The notes: a model not told the origin generated them from the sequence alone. A stretch of DNA of 64,000 bases from Streblospio benedicti (GCA_019095985.1 CM032661.1:31379625-31443624), one strand, 5' to 3'. Positions 39,856 to 51,730 are shown, numbered from the stretch's first letter. Made by a program: numbers and translations.

Positions 39856-40013
39856 TAGGCAGATGTCGGGGAAGCAGGTCCCCACACCTTTCCCCACCAA
39901 AGATACCTTATTTTCATAGGAGTTTGGGGATGTCCTCTATCGATAGCGCGTGCAAAAACCATGAGATTCCTTAAGTGTGCCACCCTTTTTATTTTCTGAA
40001 AACCTGGATCTAC
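39856..40013. mobile_element. MITE, GGCAGATCCAGG family
   Basis: Right end AAAACCTGGATCTACC and inner block CTTATTTTCATAGGAGTTT. The left end is altered to GGCAGATGTCGGG. Confidence 0.7.
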
Positions 40014-40514
40014 CCCAACAGCAATCTGTACAGATGATCATTAGTGAGCGGTCCTACTTTTCAGCAATACAGTTAAGCTACTCCCATTCATAAATACAGC
40101 ACAGTTCCCAGTGTTGAGATTACAAGGTGGGACAACACAGAGAGAATGTTTATCAGTGGGGGTAGTACACGTGGCAAGTACAAGCAGGGACTGTACATGC
40201 AGTCAGACTTAGCAGAGTTGGGCTACTATGTCATCCACCCAACCACAATGGGCGTTGAAACATCTTGTTTGAGTTTCTACTTAAATAGACAAAGCCGGGT
40301 GAGTTTGTAACATGAATAATTTTATCAGGTGAGTTCTTGGGCCATATAACATACGGTTATCCTTATAATCAGTGCATCTTGAAACTGGGTGAAAAGTAGC
40401 CCAGCTAAGAACTAGCCATATACAATGTATAAGGACAGCCCTGACACAACTTATTTTTACAAGGCAGTTCTCGAGCACAATAACCAATGAAAATGCATGC
40501 AAACGAATTATAAG

Positions 40515-40603
40515 TATAGTATAGAACAGTATAGTATAGTATAGTGTAGTATAGTATAGCATAGTGTAGTGTGGTGTAGTGTAGTGTAGTATAGTATAGT
40601 ATG
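40515..40603 (+). repeat. TATAG pentanucleotide microsatellite
   Basis: About 17 units of TATAG/TGTAG. Confidence 0.95.
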
Positions 40604-40689
40604 TAAGGCCATTATTAGTGACACCCATCCCCAAGCAAACATGGACCCACTAAAGGCCGTAACTTGGGCTACAGTGAGAGCCACAATGT

Positions 40690-40955
40690 CTGCTGACCGT
40701 ACAGTGGCGACGGGCACCTGTTGCGGTGGCGGCGGCGGCGGCGGCTTGTATATGACGCTGTAAACCCGCGCGACAGCCGCTCCATCATCACTAGTGGCCC
40801 CGCCTGTTAATCCATCACTAATCCACGCGGCGGGGTGGGTGGTGGGGCAGCGCCGCCGACCTGCCGCTTCATCACCGACTCGTCACGTGATGCATAATAC
40901 ACGCGGGGCCGACAGCGGCCAATTACGGCAGATTGGGGCTGATGCTGCTGCTGGT
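40690..40955. promoter_or_regulatory. GC-rich island with paired TAATCC homeodomain sites
   Basis: Contains two TAATCC motifs at 40808-40813 and 40819-40824, 11 bp apart, which are K50-type (Otx/Pitx/Gsc) sites by sequence. A CACGTG E-box lies near 40886. No element ends are visible. A GGC-triplet run opens it and a TTG/CTG array follows. Confidence 0.4.
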
Positions 40956-41020
40956 GGTGGGGGTGTTCTTGTTGTTATTTTTGTTTGTTTGTCTGTTTTT
41001 GTTATTGTTGTTGGTGTTAT

Positions 41021-41051
<31 letters not shown>

Positions 41052-41057
41052 TTATCG

Positions 41058-41088
<31 letters not shown>

Positions 41089-41136
41089 ATTTGTTGTTGT
41101 TGTTGTTGTTGTTGTTGCTGTATTTGTTGTTGTTGT

Positions 41137-41168
<32 letters not shown>

Positions 41169-41250
41169 TTGCTGCTGCTGCTGCTGGTGTTGTTGTTGTT
41201 GTTGTTTTTGCTACTGTTGCTGCTGTTTTTGTTGTTGTTATCGATGCGTG
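40955..41250 (+). repeat. Long TTG/CTG trinucleotide array
   Basis: About 300 bp of GTT/GCT triplets with few interruptions. All three plus frames and one minus frame are open only because of the repeat (Leu, Cys or Val runs; Asn/Ser runs on the minus strand). It is not called as coding. Confidence 0.95.
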
Positions 41251-41844
41251 CAGCTGTTTTTTCTGCTGTTAATGCTGCTCTTGATGTTGATGTTATCAAT
41301 TGTACTTTTGAAATATTAGCGTCTCAATGGTGTTAGATAGCATTGCATGACGTGCAGCTTATAATAAGTAAAACTCATTCAAAGGCAGAGTCCATGGACT
41401 GACATTTTGAAAGATGTATCTCATCTTTTCACACATCTCACTGCGAAGAATTGTGACAGAAATGTGGTTGCTTGGTGGCGAATCATGAATCATAAAAAAC
41501 ATATAGTATGTGAATTGGTTAGAAAATTATATCAACTCAATCAAATTATGAAAGCAAAACACATTATTTGGAAAAGCAACTTGAATTTATACAGATATGA
41601 CTCATGTAGATGTTATCATCTCTAGATGGTTTGATACATTGTGTATTTTCATTCTGATTACGTCATCCATGTCACGATAATGCTTCATTTGTTGTAAAAA
41701 GTTTCTGATGGCTTGATAGGTTATTTTGATAGTTTCAAATTGCTTTCACTTTATATCATTGGCTCTATGGCTTTTGTGACCATCATTGGTTTTTGAAAAA
41801 GCAGATATTGTGTGTATATACAGGTGAGTAATGATCGTAATAGT

Positions 41845-41905
41845 GGCGGCGGGGCGGCGGCGGCGGAAGAAGCAGCAGCAACAGCAGCAGCAGCAGCAGC
41901 CACCT
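41845..41905 (+). repeat. GGC and AGC triplet repeats
   Basis: Interrupted GGC units followed by CAG/AGC units. It is next to a SINE. Confidence 0.9.
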
Positions 41906-41914
41906 GCTGGTTCG

Positions 41915-42190
41915 TTAATGTAAATGTGGTGTTTCATATTCATGATTCTAGTGCTCTCACGACTGCACCAGGTCATTGGCATCCTTGGTACACTATAAAA
42001 ATACTAATCACTCACATTTACGTCCTCTCGCCTGACCTGTACCTACTTAACTTGTAGGTACAACGCAGCAACCTGTTAGAGGTAAGGTTGCTCAACAGCA
42101 ACCACCAGAACCGACTGTGAATCCATTAGGAATTGAACCCAAGACCTTCTGGTCACGCGTCCAACTCCCTATCCATTCGGCCACGGAACT
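41915..42190 (-). mobile_element. tRNA-derived SINE, minus strand
   Basis: The tRNA-like head is at the right end. On the minus strand GAATGGATAGGGAGTTGGAC and a B-box-like GGGTTCAATTCC are seen. The tail shares TCATGATTCTAGTGCTCTC (read on plus) with the copy at 59497-59700. Confidence 0.75.
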
Positions 42191-42339
42191 TCACTGCGAT
42201 TTCGCCTGCAGCCTTGACCCAGAGACACAAGCAAACAGGGTGAAATTATGAGAAAAGAAAAGCACAATGGATCTTCAGGGTCACGGTCATGGGGATAAAA
42301 AAGGCGAAAGATTGTGCTGCATGATGGATCAGATTTAAA

Positions 42340-42550
42340 GATAGAGGGGAGTGGGGATTAGGCTTATAAATAGGTGGCTGCGCCGGCGGATTTGGCGCAA
42401 ATGAGAAGGATAAGGAGCGGAGAGTGGATGGGGCGGCGTCTTTGGCGGCAGTAATAATCTCGTTAGGAGGTCGCCACCGCCACCCACTGCTAGAGTCTTG
42501 AGTCTTTTTTTGTGTTCGTGGCGGCCATCTTGAATAACTGGAAATGCTAC
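42340..42550. promoter_or_regulatory. GC-rich island with TATA box and palindromic E2F-like site
   Basis: TATAAATA at 42365-42372 is followed 26 bp later by the palindrome TTTGGCGCAAA at 42391-42401. GC-rich DNA follows, with another TTTGGCGG. This could be a core promoter or an enhancer. No transcript can be inferred. Confidence 0.35.
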
Positions 42551-42867
42551 AGGGTGCCAAAAGTCCACCCGGTCAATTTGTGGCCCCAAGATACCCTACT
42601 AACAGGATCAAGTGACAAAAAATATAACTTAAGGAATCTTGATGAAGCACCGTTGAAAACAATATTGGAACTACAATTTTCTGCTTATTAGGTTCTACAA
42701 TAAATATATCTGCTATCCTTTGATGTATTGAACTAGTACATCGCACTACTCACAGGCTAAAAATCCTATTGATTGGCGTTGAGTGTCAGTTCCCTTTCAG
42801 CACTTGTTTTAAAAAGTTCGAATCAGCGTCCCTCACATATTTATGACATATTTTCTTTATGATATAG

Positions 42868-43048
42868 TACAGTAGAACCTCTCTATTAGGACCACCTTTC
42901 AAACAGTGCTAGATAGTCTCCATAGAGAGGTGGTCTTTGTATGGAGGATCATTTTGGTAGCTTTATGAAGGCTTGGGTCCGTGAATAGGGGTTTTATTTC
43001 AGAGGTTGTCTCAATGGAGAGGAGGTCTTAATTGGATGTTATACTGTA
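42868..43048. mobile_element. Pogo-like MITE, full length
   Basis: Runs from TACAGTAGAACCTCTCTATT to GGATGTTATACTGTA, with TA edges. Confidence 0.8.
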
Positions 43049-43276
43049 GTGTAAGCGACAGCACATGCTGATACACGGGAATACATGTTAATCAAGTAGA
43101 CAGAATATCCCCAGCAAGTCATAATGCAGTTTTTGTGGTTTTATTTATAAACATGCCTCTGTTGAATTTACAATCAGGGGAGTTAATTAGGGTAACACAG
43201 TGTAACACGATGGCTTATAGGAGACACTGTTTAATATCACACAGTTGCCAAATATAACAATAGGATAAAAATGACA

Positions 43277-43446
43277 ATGGCTGTTAAACCACGACAGATT
43301 CGGTTTCAATATTCGAGACTGTATGACCCTAGCTTAACAATGGCTAAATTAACCATGACTGATTCAGCTTCGATATTCGAAAATGTCTGACTCTAGCATA
43401 ACAATGCCTAAAAACCTGGACTGATTCATATATTCAGGACTGTCTG
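43277..43446 (+). repeat. Degenerate tandem repeat, three units of about 60 bp
   Basis: The words CTGATTCAGCTTCGATATTC, GACTGT.TGACCCT.GC and TAACAATGGCTAAA recur in order. Confidence 0.7.
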
Positions 43447-43936
43447 ACCCTGGCTTTAATGAAAGACAAGAGGCCGTTGTAAACTGTATAGTACTAAATC
43501 GCACCACAGAGATTCAAAAGCTATTTTTGCGAGCTTATGAGCTGTGGCAGAAACATTAAACAGGCCCTAACCGGGTACCGCACAGCGGACCCCGGAGAAT
43601 CAATTATGGTCAAAATAGAAGCGGTTCGCACTCTGCCTTTATTCCCATGGCCTCCTTACAATTAGCGTCAAACTGCATCCGTTTTTGCAGTTATCATCAT
43701 CAAAGAGGTAGAATTTAGTGCTACTTTTAGACTTTTTAGTAAAAGTTTATTAGAATTGTAACTGGAATAATTGACTTGCATTTTTTGCAATGAAAATAAG
43801 GGAGTAAATGGAGACTTTCTTTGACAGTGCAGTAGTTTTAGTGCTAAATGCATTGGAGTTGTGTATTTCCGCCATTGGCTTTGATGCCTCAACTCACTGG
43901 GGAGTATAGGGCTATCGGGGTACGCTCCATGCACTG

Positions 43937-44233
43937 GCAGATCCAGGATTTAGAAAAGGGGGTGGGTATAGCATTTAGGGGATCCATGGGTTTCGTAAGC
44001 ACAATCGAAAGCAACCAGCACCCAAACCTCATCAAAATGAAATATGGTGATGGAGAAAGCATGCCCACTGTATATCCAGGGGAGGTGGGGAAGGGAGCAC
44101 ATGCACCAGCTCTTTTTCCACTCAAAACATTTCATATTCGCGGGGCTTTTGGGATGTTGTTTGCGATCACGAAACCCATTGAAATCCTGTAATGAGTGCA
44201 CTTCATCATCTCTACTGAAAAATCTGGATCTGC
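43937..44233. mobile_element. MITE, GGCAGATCCAGG family, long copy
   Basis: Starts CTGGCAGATCCAGGATTT and ends AAATCTGGATCTGCTG. It is about twice the usual length, so a second element or copy is probably nested inside. Confidence 0.7.
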
Positions 44234-44409
44234 TGCCATTAGACACCAATAGGAGGTATGGTCTTAATCGAGAGGTTCTGATGTGAGGGCTGAACACTGT
44301 AGTGAGCTGAACCGCTTCAGGTGGGGTGGTGTTAATCAAGAGATTCCACTGTACTTTCGTGAGTTGCTGGGTAAAAGCTGACCACTCAGCACTGACCACT
44401 CAATGTTGA

Positions 44410-44570
44410 CCGCTTTAGGCTTACCGCCGCCGCCGCCTCATTTTAATGGCTTGGCGTGGGAAAGGTCAGAGTCGTTAGTGCGACTGGCGCTCTCCATCAG
44501 GGCTGGGAGGCCCCAATTAATACAGGGCCGGCGGCCAGAGGGGGGGGGGATAGGGGGGGGGGCGTGAAGG
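44410..44570. promoter_or_regulatory. GC-rich island, candidate regulatory DNA
   Basis: Begins with a CGCCGCCGCC run and contains CATTTTAATGG and CCCAATTAATAC words that resemble homeodomain sites. It is bounded by G-run low complexity. Function is inference. Confidence 0.25.
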
Positions 44571-44616
44571 GGGGAGGTCACCATGGCTGTTTTTCCCCAC
44601 TGCTGTACACAAAAGG

Positions 44617-44798
44617 TACAGTAGACCCTCCAATTTAGACCACATCTCTATTGAAACCACCTCAATAATAAGACCACTTTTCACGGCCCCAAACCTTCAT
44701 AAAGCTATCAAAATGAACCTCTGTATGGAGGCCTCCTCTCTATTGAGATCACCTAACACTTGTCCCAAAGGTGGTCCTTATAAAGAGGTTCGGATGTA
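44617..44798. mobile_element. Pogo-like MITE, full length
   Basis: Begins TACAGTAGACCCTCCAATTT and ends AGAGGTTCGGATGTA. It is inverted relative to most copies, judging by its AAGACCACTTTTCACGG block. Confidence 0.75.
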
Positions 44799-45138
44799 TA
44801 TATTTAAGATGTTGTGTGGTAAAAAGCCTCGTTTTAAAACATGTGGCTTGAAAGGCACCAATTGATACAGTAGTTGGCTGTGAGAGGGGGGTAAGGGGCG
44901 GCGGCAGGTCATACCGACTGTTTTCCCACTGTCTAAAAAGATAGCAACATATCTAAGATGCTGTTAGGTAAAGAGGCAAATTTTCAAACATGTTTTAAAA
45001 ATAGAAAAAACAACAACAACACTTGCGTGACATGCGCAAATTGAAGACTTATGCACTGTGAGCTAATTGGTGGGGGATGCCTTTATGAGGTAGGGAAGAT
45101 GGAGGACAGGTCACGGTGACTGTTTGGTCTTTAACACC

Positions 45139-45304
45139 TTTTTAAATCACCTTGAGGACCAGTGTTAGGTGGTCTCGATAGAGAGGTGGTCTCTATAAAG
45201 AGGGTCGTTTTCGTAGCTTTATGAAGATTTGGGATGATGAAAAGTGGTATTATTATAGAGGTGGTATCGATATCAATGTGGTCTTAATTGGATGTTCTAC
45301 TGTA
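45139..45304. mobile_element. Pogo-like MITE, left end degraded
   Basis: Contains AGTGTTAGGTGGTCTCGATA and ends TTGGATGTTCTACTGTA. Confidence 0.7.
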
Positions 45305-45539
45305 TATACCTATAGTCTGCACTTATGCTCTCTACATTCTATTTGCTTCCCCTATTCCCTTTCTCTCGCTCTCTCTTCTTTGGCAAGCAAGCTCCTACCA
45401 CGTGCACTGTATTGACATAGCTCTAGACAGGTTTTACATCCCTAAGCTTCCATTTGGACTACATCATTAGAATACTCTCTCTACAGGTTAAATGCATATT
45501 AAGTGCCCGTTGAATCAGAAACAATTGGTTATCCATTTT

Positions 45540-46150
45540 TTTTTTCAGATAGTATTATTTATGCACTTCACAATGCATCAATCTTTATACATGAAAAACT
45601 TTGCAATGAATAAGTTATGAATGCCATATTTGTAGAAAACTAACATGGCATTAAAATAGTAATTACTTGATTAGAGATGAAGACACACTAACTGCCCCCT
45701 CCAGACATCATTATTTATATAATTAAAAATGCATCAATTTATATTCTAAATATACAAAAGTGGTGCCTCAAAGGTTGAGCACTTGAATAGGCTAAAAAGC
45801 CATGATTATAATAGACAATGACTTGACATTAAAATAGTGATCAATTAGAAATAAATACAGCTATAAGTAGAGTCTGTGACATTGAACTTTCTTTGTCGAG
45901 TTCTGAACAGCATAGCACCGAGAACCAATTTATATTCTAAATATATGTTAGTGATGCGTCAAAAGCTATGAATAGGGTGACAAAGGCATGCCTAGAAACA
46001 TAACACTCCATTAAAATAGTAATTGATAACAAACAAAGACACACCTATATATACGTAGATGTGCGTCATACCCTTGACATTGAACTTTCTTTGTTAAGTT
46101 CTCAATAACACATAATAGCATCTAAACTGGTAGTAATTAGAAAGAACACC
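45540..46150 (+). repeat. Degenerate tandem repeat, three units of about 180 bp
   Basis: The word CATTAAAATAGTRAT recurs at about 45649, 45828 and 46010. AATTTATATTCTAAATATA and GACATTGAACTTTCTTTGT recur with the same period. It is satellite-like, A+T-rich and non-coding. Confidence 0.75.
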
Positions 46151-46544
46151 AGACATGTGTTAATATGAGCTGGTCACGTCATGACATTGACACCTGGTAT
46201 TTGTGGAGTTGTGGACAATACATTCTAGTGATTTAATGAATTCTATACATGTACATTGAAATATACTTAAAAATAACATAGGAAGAAAACTTAACTAGAA
46301 TGAGCAACACAATTGTATTGCAATTGTATTACAACGGACACTGGATTGTTTTGTTGGTAAAAATAACTTCCCCAGCACCCATGTATTATGGGTACCTAAT
46401 TAGTCTGTGCATGTCTAGACATATTTTGTTTCAAAAGGTCAAAAAGAAAGAGAAAGGTTTGCTGTGACAAAACGCAAATGATAAAGTGAGCACCATTAAA
46501 ATTTAAAGGTATTATGGTCATTGGTCGACCAGCTATAACCATGA

Positions 46545-46735
46545 AAACACGTGATATGAAGCAGCAAAATGTAAACCAAATGATTTTCGTCAGACTTAAC
46601 TTGCACGGTGCACGTAAGACGTCGCCTATCTATCCCATGTTGAATGTGACGTCTGCCATTGGAAATCAACGGCACGTCTGGCGAAAATCATTCGATTATG
46701 CAATATCACGTGACCTTATGTTTTAGCTAACAAGA
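46545..46735. mobile_element. Inverted-repeat element with ATGATTTTYGYCAG ends, second copy
   Basis: Reads AAATGATTTTCGTCAGAC on the left and GTCTGGCGAAAATCATTCG on the right. The inside is the inverse of the element at 34530-34785 with a deletion. Confidence 0.78.
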
Positions 46736-47090
46736 CATCATTTTATTTTCATAGGTGTAATATGTAATTAAGATGAAAAATGTTAGTATTATTTTCCTTA
46801 CACTTCCAATGGCAGAGACATCGTTTATTGCGCCTGTAATTTATAGATCACTTATATTTTTGACTGAGCATTTTCTTTAATTGCTCTGAATTCTACAATG
46901 CATTGTTGGCTGTTGAGATGTACACACCAAATCCAAGTTATTGGCAGAGCTCAACTTATTGGGACCATAAAACAACCTTTATTCATGTCCACATTTACTA
47001 GCCAAATATTTAGTTACCTTCGACACTATAGTTGTTTTCCTACTCGGCCTAGTTATGCTAGGGAAGAATGGATGTCGTCAACTATACAAA

Positions 47091-47274
47091 GACAGTAAAA
47101 CCTCTCCATCAAGATCACTTGTGGGACAGACTTATATGAGTCGTCTCAATGGAGATGTGGTCTTTATATCGAGGTTCCAATTGGAGTAATTTTAAAGGAC
47201 TGGGACTGAGAAACTGGTCCTATCATAGAGGTGGTATCATTATAGAGGTGGTTGTAATTGGAGGTTCTACTGTA
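47091..47274. mobile_element. Pogo-like MITE
   Basis: Begins GACAGTAAAACCTCTCCAT and ends TTGGAGGTTCTACTGTA. Confidence 0.75.
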
Positions 47275-47461
47275 TATAGGTAATAAACATGTTTGAAGTA
47301 GAGACAAAGTGAGGGTGGTCACTTCTAATCGACACAAAGAGAGGTGGTTTCTGTATAGAGGTTTGCGCAAGTCTATAAAGTCTATAAGTCAAGTCTATAA
47401 AGGTTTCAGACTGTGAGACATGCTCTTATTGAAGAGGTTACTCTACTATTGAATGCTTAAA

Positions 47462-47641
47462 ACAGTAGAACCTCTCTATTAGGACCACATTTGGGATCAG
47501 TTTTAGGTGGTCTCAATAGAGAGGTGGTCTCTATATAGAGGTTCATTTTGGTAGCTTTTTGAGTATTTTGGTCATGAACGGTGATTTTATCATAGAGGTG
47601 GTCTCCAGAGACAGGTGATTCTTATGAGAGGTTCTACTGTA
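47462..47641. mobile_element. Pogo-like MITE, full length
   Basis: Begins ACAGTAGAACCTCTCTATTA and ends GAGAGGTTCTACTGTA. It is among the best-preserved copies. Confidence 0.82.
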
Positions 47642-48649
47642 TGAGTGACATGAGCACACAAAAGATAACTGTGCTAGTTTGCCAGTTTTTGTTCATGATG
47701 AGCCACCAGAAATGACCTAAGGCAAGTGGTATGCTATGCTCGGTACAATGTAATTATGCCGCACCAAAGGCAAGGCACGTTGACAGATATTTCACACAAC
47801 TATTGATTGTGCATCCAAAAATAGTATGCCCCCTGAACAAGTAAATTAGGTTCTAACATTTTTTTTTCAATTAGACCTTGAGGTTTTGCGTACCCAATCA
47901 TTGGCACAGCAGGGCTTTGGAAAGGAGGGGGGGGGGGGCGGCAAACAGTGTGATTGTTAGCTAGTGCTCAGTCTGACAATCACGAATGATGATTCCCCAT
48001 TTGAAAAGCATGTTTGATACCAATAACCAATGATCGATGGCTACACTACGACAACTTATTTCGGGACTATCTGATCATAGCTTTATTTCATAATTGGAAA
48101 TACTTTAACCTTTGAATTGAAAATGTTCGTATGAATGTATATGCTTATACATGTATTTTATTGCATTATGTAATAATTCACGAAGATGCTGAATGCTATT
48201 TTTAGTACACAGTTTGCCCATTGTATTTATTTAGTGAACCATCTAAGTTGCACAACACAGGCACATTAGGATAGGTTTATTCATAATATGGGTAGATGTC
48301 ATCATATGTTATATACACCTCGATACCAAAGTTAAAGACCTCAAGCTATTTTTGACAGGAGTACCCACCAGTGTCCGTGCTGCCACCTAAATACAGCAAC
48401 CATTGATGATGTTTTGCTTGTATATTGGTTGTGGTGAATCCCCATCAACCTCATCCCACCATTGTATTTACACAAGTCTACTACCAATGTTGTATGTATT
48501 AAATAAGTGGCAGTCGGTTGCATATAATATTCAAAATGTAATTCTTACCACCGAGACTTACATTCAGAGCTAAGAAAGACATTTTAAACATAGAGGTTAC
48601 TATATGTTGGTATCTAGGTCTACATAATCTATGATATCACGGCTTCAGC

Positions 48650-48975
48650 AGTGTTCTTCTGTAGTCGAGTGGATAGGGAGTTGGACTCGTGACCAGAGGG
48701 TCGTGAGCTAGATTCGATTCCGCATCTGGTGGTGGGTCACAGTGTTGAGCACACTCATCCCTGAACATTTGAATACTGCTCTGTGGTACCTACACGTTAA
48801 GTAGTTACAGATCAGGTAAGTGGACGCTAATGTTGATTGATAAGCACGTCTGCACTACGTAGCAATGTACTGTATTTTCCGAAGGGAGTTGGGAAAGGTG
48901 AAAGAGTGCCAATGACCTGGTGTGAATGTGGAGTCGTCTGATCCTGCATAAACCAGACATTTACATTTACATCTG
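48650..48975 (+). mobile_element. tRNA-derived SINE, plus strand
   Basis: The head at 48655-48730 has an A-box-like TAGTCGAGTGGATAGGG and a B box GATTCGATTCC, with ACTCGTGACC between them. The body includes CAATGACCTGGTG and the tail repeats TTTACAT. Pol III transcription is a property of such SINEs in general. Confidence 0.8.
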
Positions 48976-49287
48976 CTCTTGTCATCTGATATATTGCATG
49001 GAACAAGCAATGGTGGAGGCCATCACATCTAAGACCTATCACAGCACAAGTACATTGATAAAAACGTGACAGTAAGGTGAACATATCTCAGCAACCAAGG
49101 ATGCAGGTGACAGGAATCTCTCCTACCTATATGCGAGGTCTGCGGTGTCATTTTTAGACATGATATTAATACTTCTCCCATGTATGTTGAAAACGCTGGA
49201 TTCTCATTGGCTGAGAGGCGGAGAGGGAAAGTGGATCTACTGTACTACAAACTTTAAAATCACAAAATGGTTTAAAGAAAAATACAT

Positions 49288-49292
<5 letters not shown>

Positions 49293-49341
<49 letters not shown>
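49293..49341 (+). repeat. GA dinucleotide microsatellite
   Basis: About 24 units of GA. Confidence 0.98.
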
Positions 49342-49346
<5 letters not shown>

Positions 49347-49421
49347 ACAAATGAGGGATAAGATAAGAAAATCTCATCGAATGTGGACTTTAACAGTCCT
49401 CTACACTGTGTAAGAGACATA

Positions 49422-49552
49422 GGCTGATCCAGGGTGGCCCCCTTATCTCACTAAAAATATTTTTATGGGATTCTAGGCATGCCTGCTGTCGATCAAGCAT
49501 GCAAACCCCATAAAATTCCAGAAGCGCACCCCCCTTTTCTAAAGACCTGGAG
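49422..49552. mobile_element. MITE, GGCAGATCCAGG family, diverged
   Basis: Left end AGGCTGATCCAGG and right part TTTCTAAAGACCTGGAG. The end bases are lost. Confidence 0.6.
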
Positions 49553-50007
49553 AGATGTTCTCACTTGTATAATCGCCTATTGTCCTTGAGAGTGAGACAG
49601 GGAGGACAGTGATGCATAATAGAGCAGGGGATGTATTGCTGGGTGGTCACTTCTCATGCTAGACACACCGCCCCCTGTTAATGTATGCTGTGAAGCTGCC
49701 AGAGCCTTGGAAGAGGTGGGTCAGCCTGCCCAGCTGTATACACACCCTAATCTTGCTGACGGAGTGTGTCCTGTGATGTTAGGCAGGGCAAATCGGTTGT
49801 CCGTAACGCAAAGTATACACCAGAAAATATGGTAACCCAAGAAAAAAACGGGCAGATTTTATCTTCAGCATGTTTATCGTGCAGTAGCAGATCCTTTATA
49901 TATGTAGTATGATATATGCTAATTGCATGTTTTCCTGCATAACAATATCACGAAACATACCAAAGTAGTATGTAAACTGTACACTAAATAAAAATGAAAG
50001 ATCTATT

Positions 50008-50415
50008 AGGGATGATGTAAATTTTGTCACGTTCCCCCAAAGTGGAACAGTGTTCTCTTTTTTCTTGACACCCCCCACACAAAAAAGTGCAAACATCAGA
50101 TGTGTGCCATAGTCGAAGAATATCTACACAGTATTTCGCGATATTTATTCAAATATTACTTATATTTGCCATAAACCAATATTTATTATATATCAGGAAT
50201 GTACATCATAATATTAATTAATGTGTGAAATCTGCTGCGTATCCTTTTTAATGCCACATTTAAATAGTAAATAGTGGAATTCTGATATGAAAAGTTTTAG
50301 CGTATGAGACAAAATATTAGACAAAAAAGTGGAATATCCAAAATGTGACCGAAACCCCACCTCTCCCTAACACTGTTCCACTTTTGCAGATCATGACAAA
50401 ATGTACATCATCCCT
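50008..50415. mobile_element. Inverted-repeat element of about 408 bp
   Basis: The left end AGGGATGATGTAAATTTTGT and the right end ACAAAATGTACATCATCCCT are imperfect inverses. The match extends inward through AGTGGAACAGTGTT and AACACTGTTCCACTT. The inside is A+T-rich and non-coding. Confidence 0.85.
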
Positions 50416-50843
50416 TAGCTGCCCCGCCATTTGCAAGTTGGCGTAACCTCTGAGTTACCTCCACAGCAATCACCGGCTGAGAAGCATTGATCCCACCACA
50501 TCAGTCAGGGTGGAATGCCTCTTTACATTGATTGCTCGATGTTTGATTGCCGACCATTTTACTGCTGGCTAATAGACAGACGGACAGAACTATGAACTAC
50601 ACTAAAACTGCACTTTCTAGTTTGCTTGAATGTGTTCATGGTGTTGGTATTGACTATATAGTTCTTCTGCGCATGACAGGAGGTCCAGTCGAGAAGCGAG
50701 AAGAGAATCGTAGATTCGCAAGAGCTGGAACCGAGACAAACGGGGCCGTGCGCAGAAGGTCATTTTGATGATGCCAATAACAGTTGGAGAAACTCTCATG
50801 AAAATGAATAAAGACAAATCATGTGTTGTGATTTAATACGTCA

Positions 50844-51014
50844 GTGGCAGATCCAGGTTTTCGGAAAAGGGGGGCGCACTTAAGGAAAAGTGTGTGTGTG
50901 AGGGGGGGGGGGGGGGTTGCACACTTATTTCATGAAAAAACCTATGAAAATGATGTATTTTGGTGGGGAAGGGGGGGGGGCGCACACTTCCTGTGCCCCC
51001 CTTGGATCTGCCTA
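50844..51014. mobile_element. MITE, GGCAGATCCAGG family, full length
   Basis: Runs from GTGGCAGATCCAGGTTTTCG to CCCTTGGATCTGCC. Long G runs lie inside. Confidence 0.82.
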
Positions 51015-51589
51015 TGTACTTACACAGACCTTTCACATAGAATCCGCCATGTTTTCCCCCATAAGACATCGTGTGGCACACTGAAGAAAGATGGCGGGTG
51101 CTATGCGCAACATGTGTGTAAGTGTGATTTAACCAATAGCATAGTTTTAGTCAAGCTCCTAATGTTACCAAGCAAAATAATTGCCTGTGTCGCGTGTCCA
51201 TGGATACTACTTTTCAATGTGTGACTTTTACAAGCTAAAAACGCTAAAAAAAAGACCGTTACTTTTTACCCCTGTAGAACCCTAATAGGGGATGCACATT
51301 GGGCACTGTTAAACTGGAGCGTTTTGGGGCGGGGTGTAAGAGGTCCAGAAATCCTTATTCCACGCATCTCTAATTGTTTGGCCTCTTTTCCCGAATCCCA
51401 CATTCTTTCAGGCTATTCTCACACACCGCACTTCATTGAAATCCCACCACCCCACTGCCCTTTTGCCTTCCCCCATGGTTTTCGCCCATACACACATCCC
51501 ATTTCCCTATAAACCAGTCCCTTTAATGTCTACTGAGCGAGTAGGTAGAAAGGTCTCGATAAATGGAGTGAACGTTTTGAGATAGCGAT

Positions 51590-51730
51590 CACTATTCCAT
51601 ATATCCTGGAAAAATGCTGCAGCCAATCAAAAGCCAGCTCATTTGCATGTGTCTGTCAAGATATAAGTGCATGCAATCACCTGCTCAACCTGTCACCACA
51701 GTGGCACAGTTGCAGGCTAATGATAATATC
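51590..51730. promoter_or_regulatory. Possible regulatory segment with octamer and CCAAT words
   Basis: Contains GCCAATCA, the octamer ATTTGCAT at 51641-51648 and CACCTG within 90 bp, in sequence without transposon ends. The evidence is weak. Confidence 0.2.

Noticed and set aside
40794-41336. Long open frames over the triplet array on both strands
   Set aside because: They consist of Leu, Cys, Val or Asn/Ser runs created by the TTG/CTG repeat, with no domain or splice context.
48655-48730. Possible true tRNA gene
   Set aside because: A and B boxes are present but acceptor-stem pairing is poor, and related copies at 42.1 and 59.7 kb show it is a SINE head.
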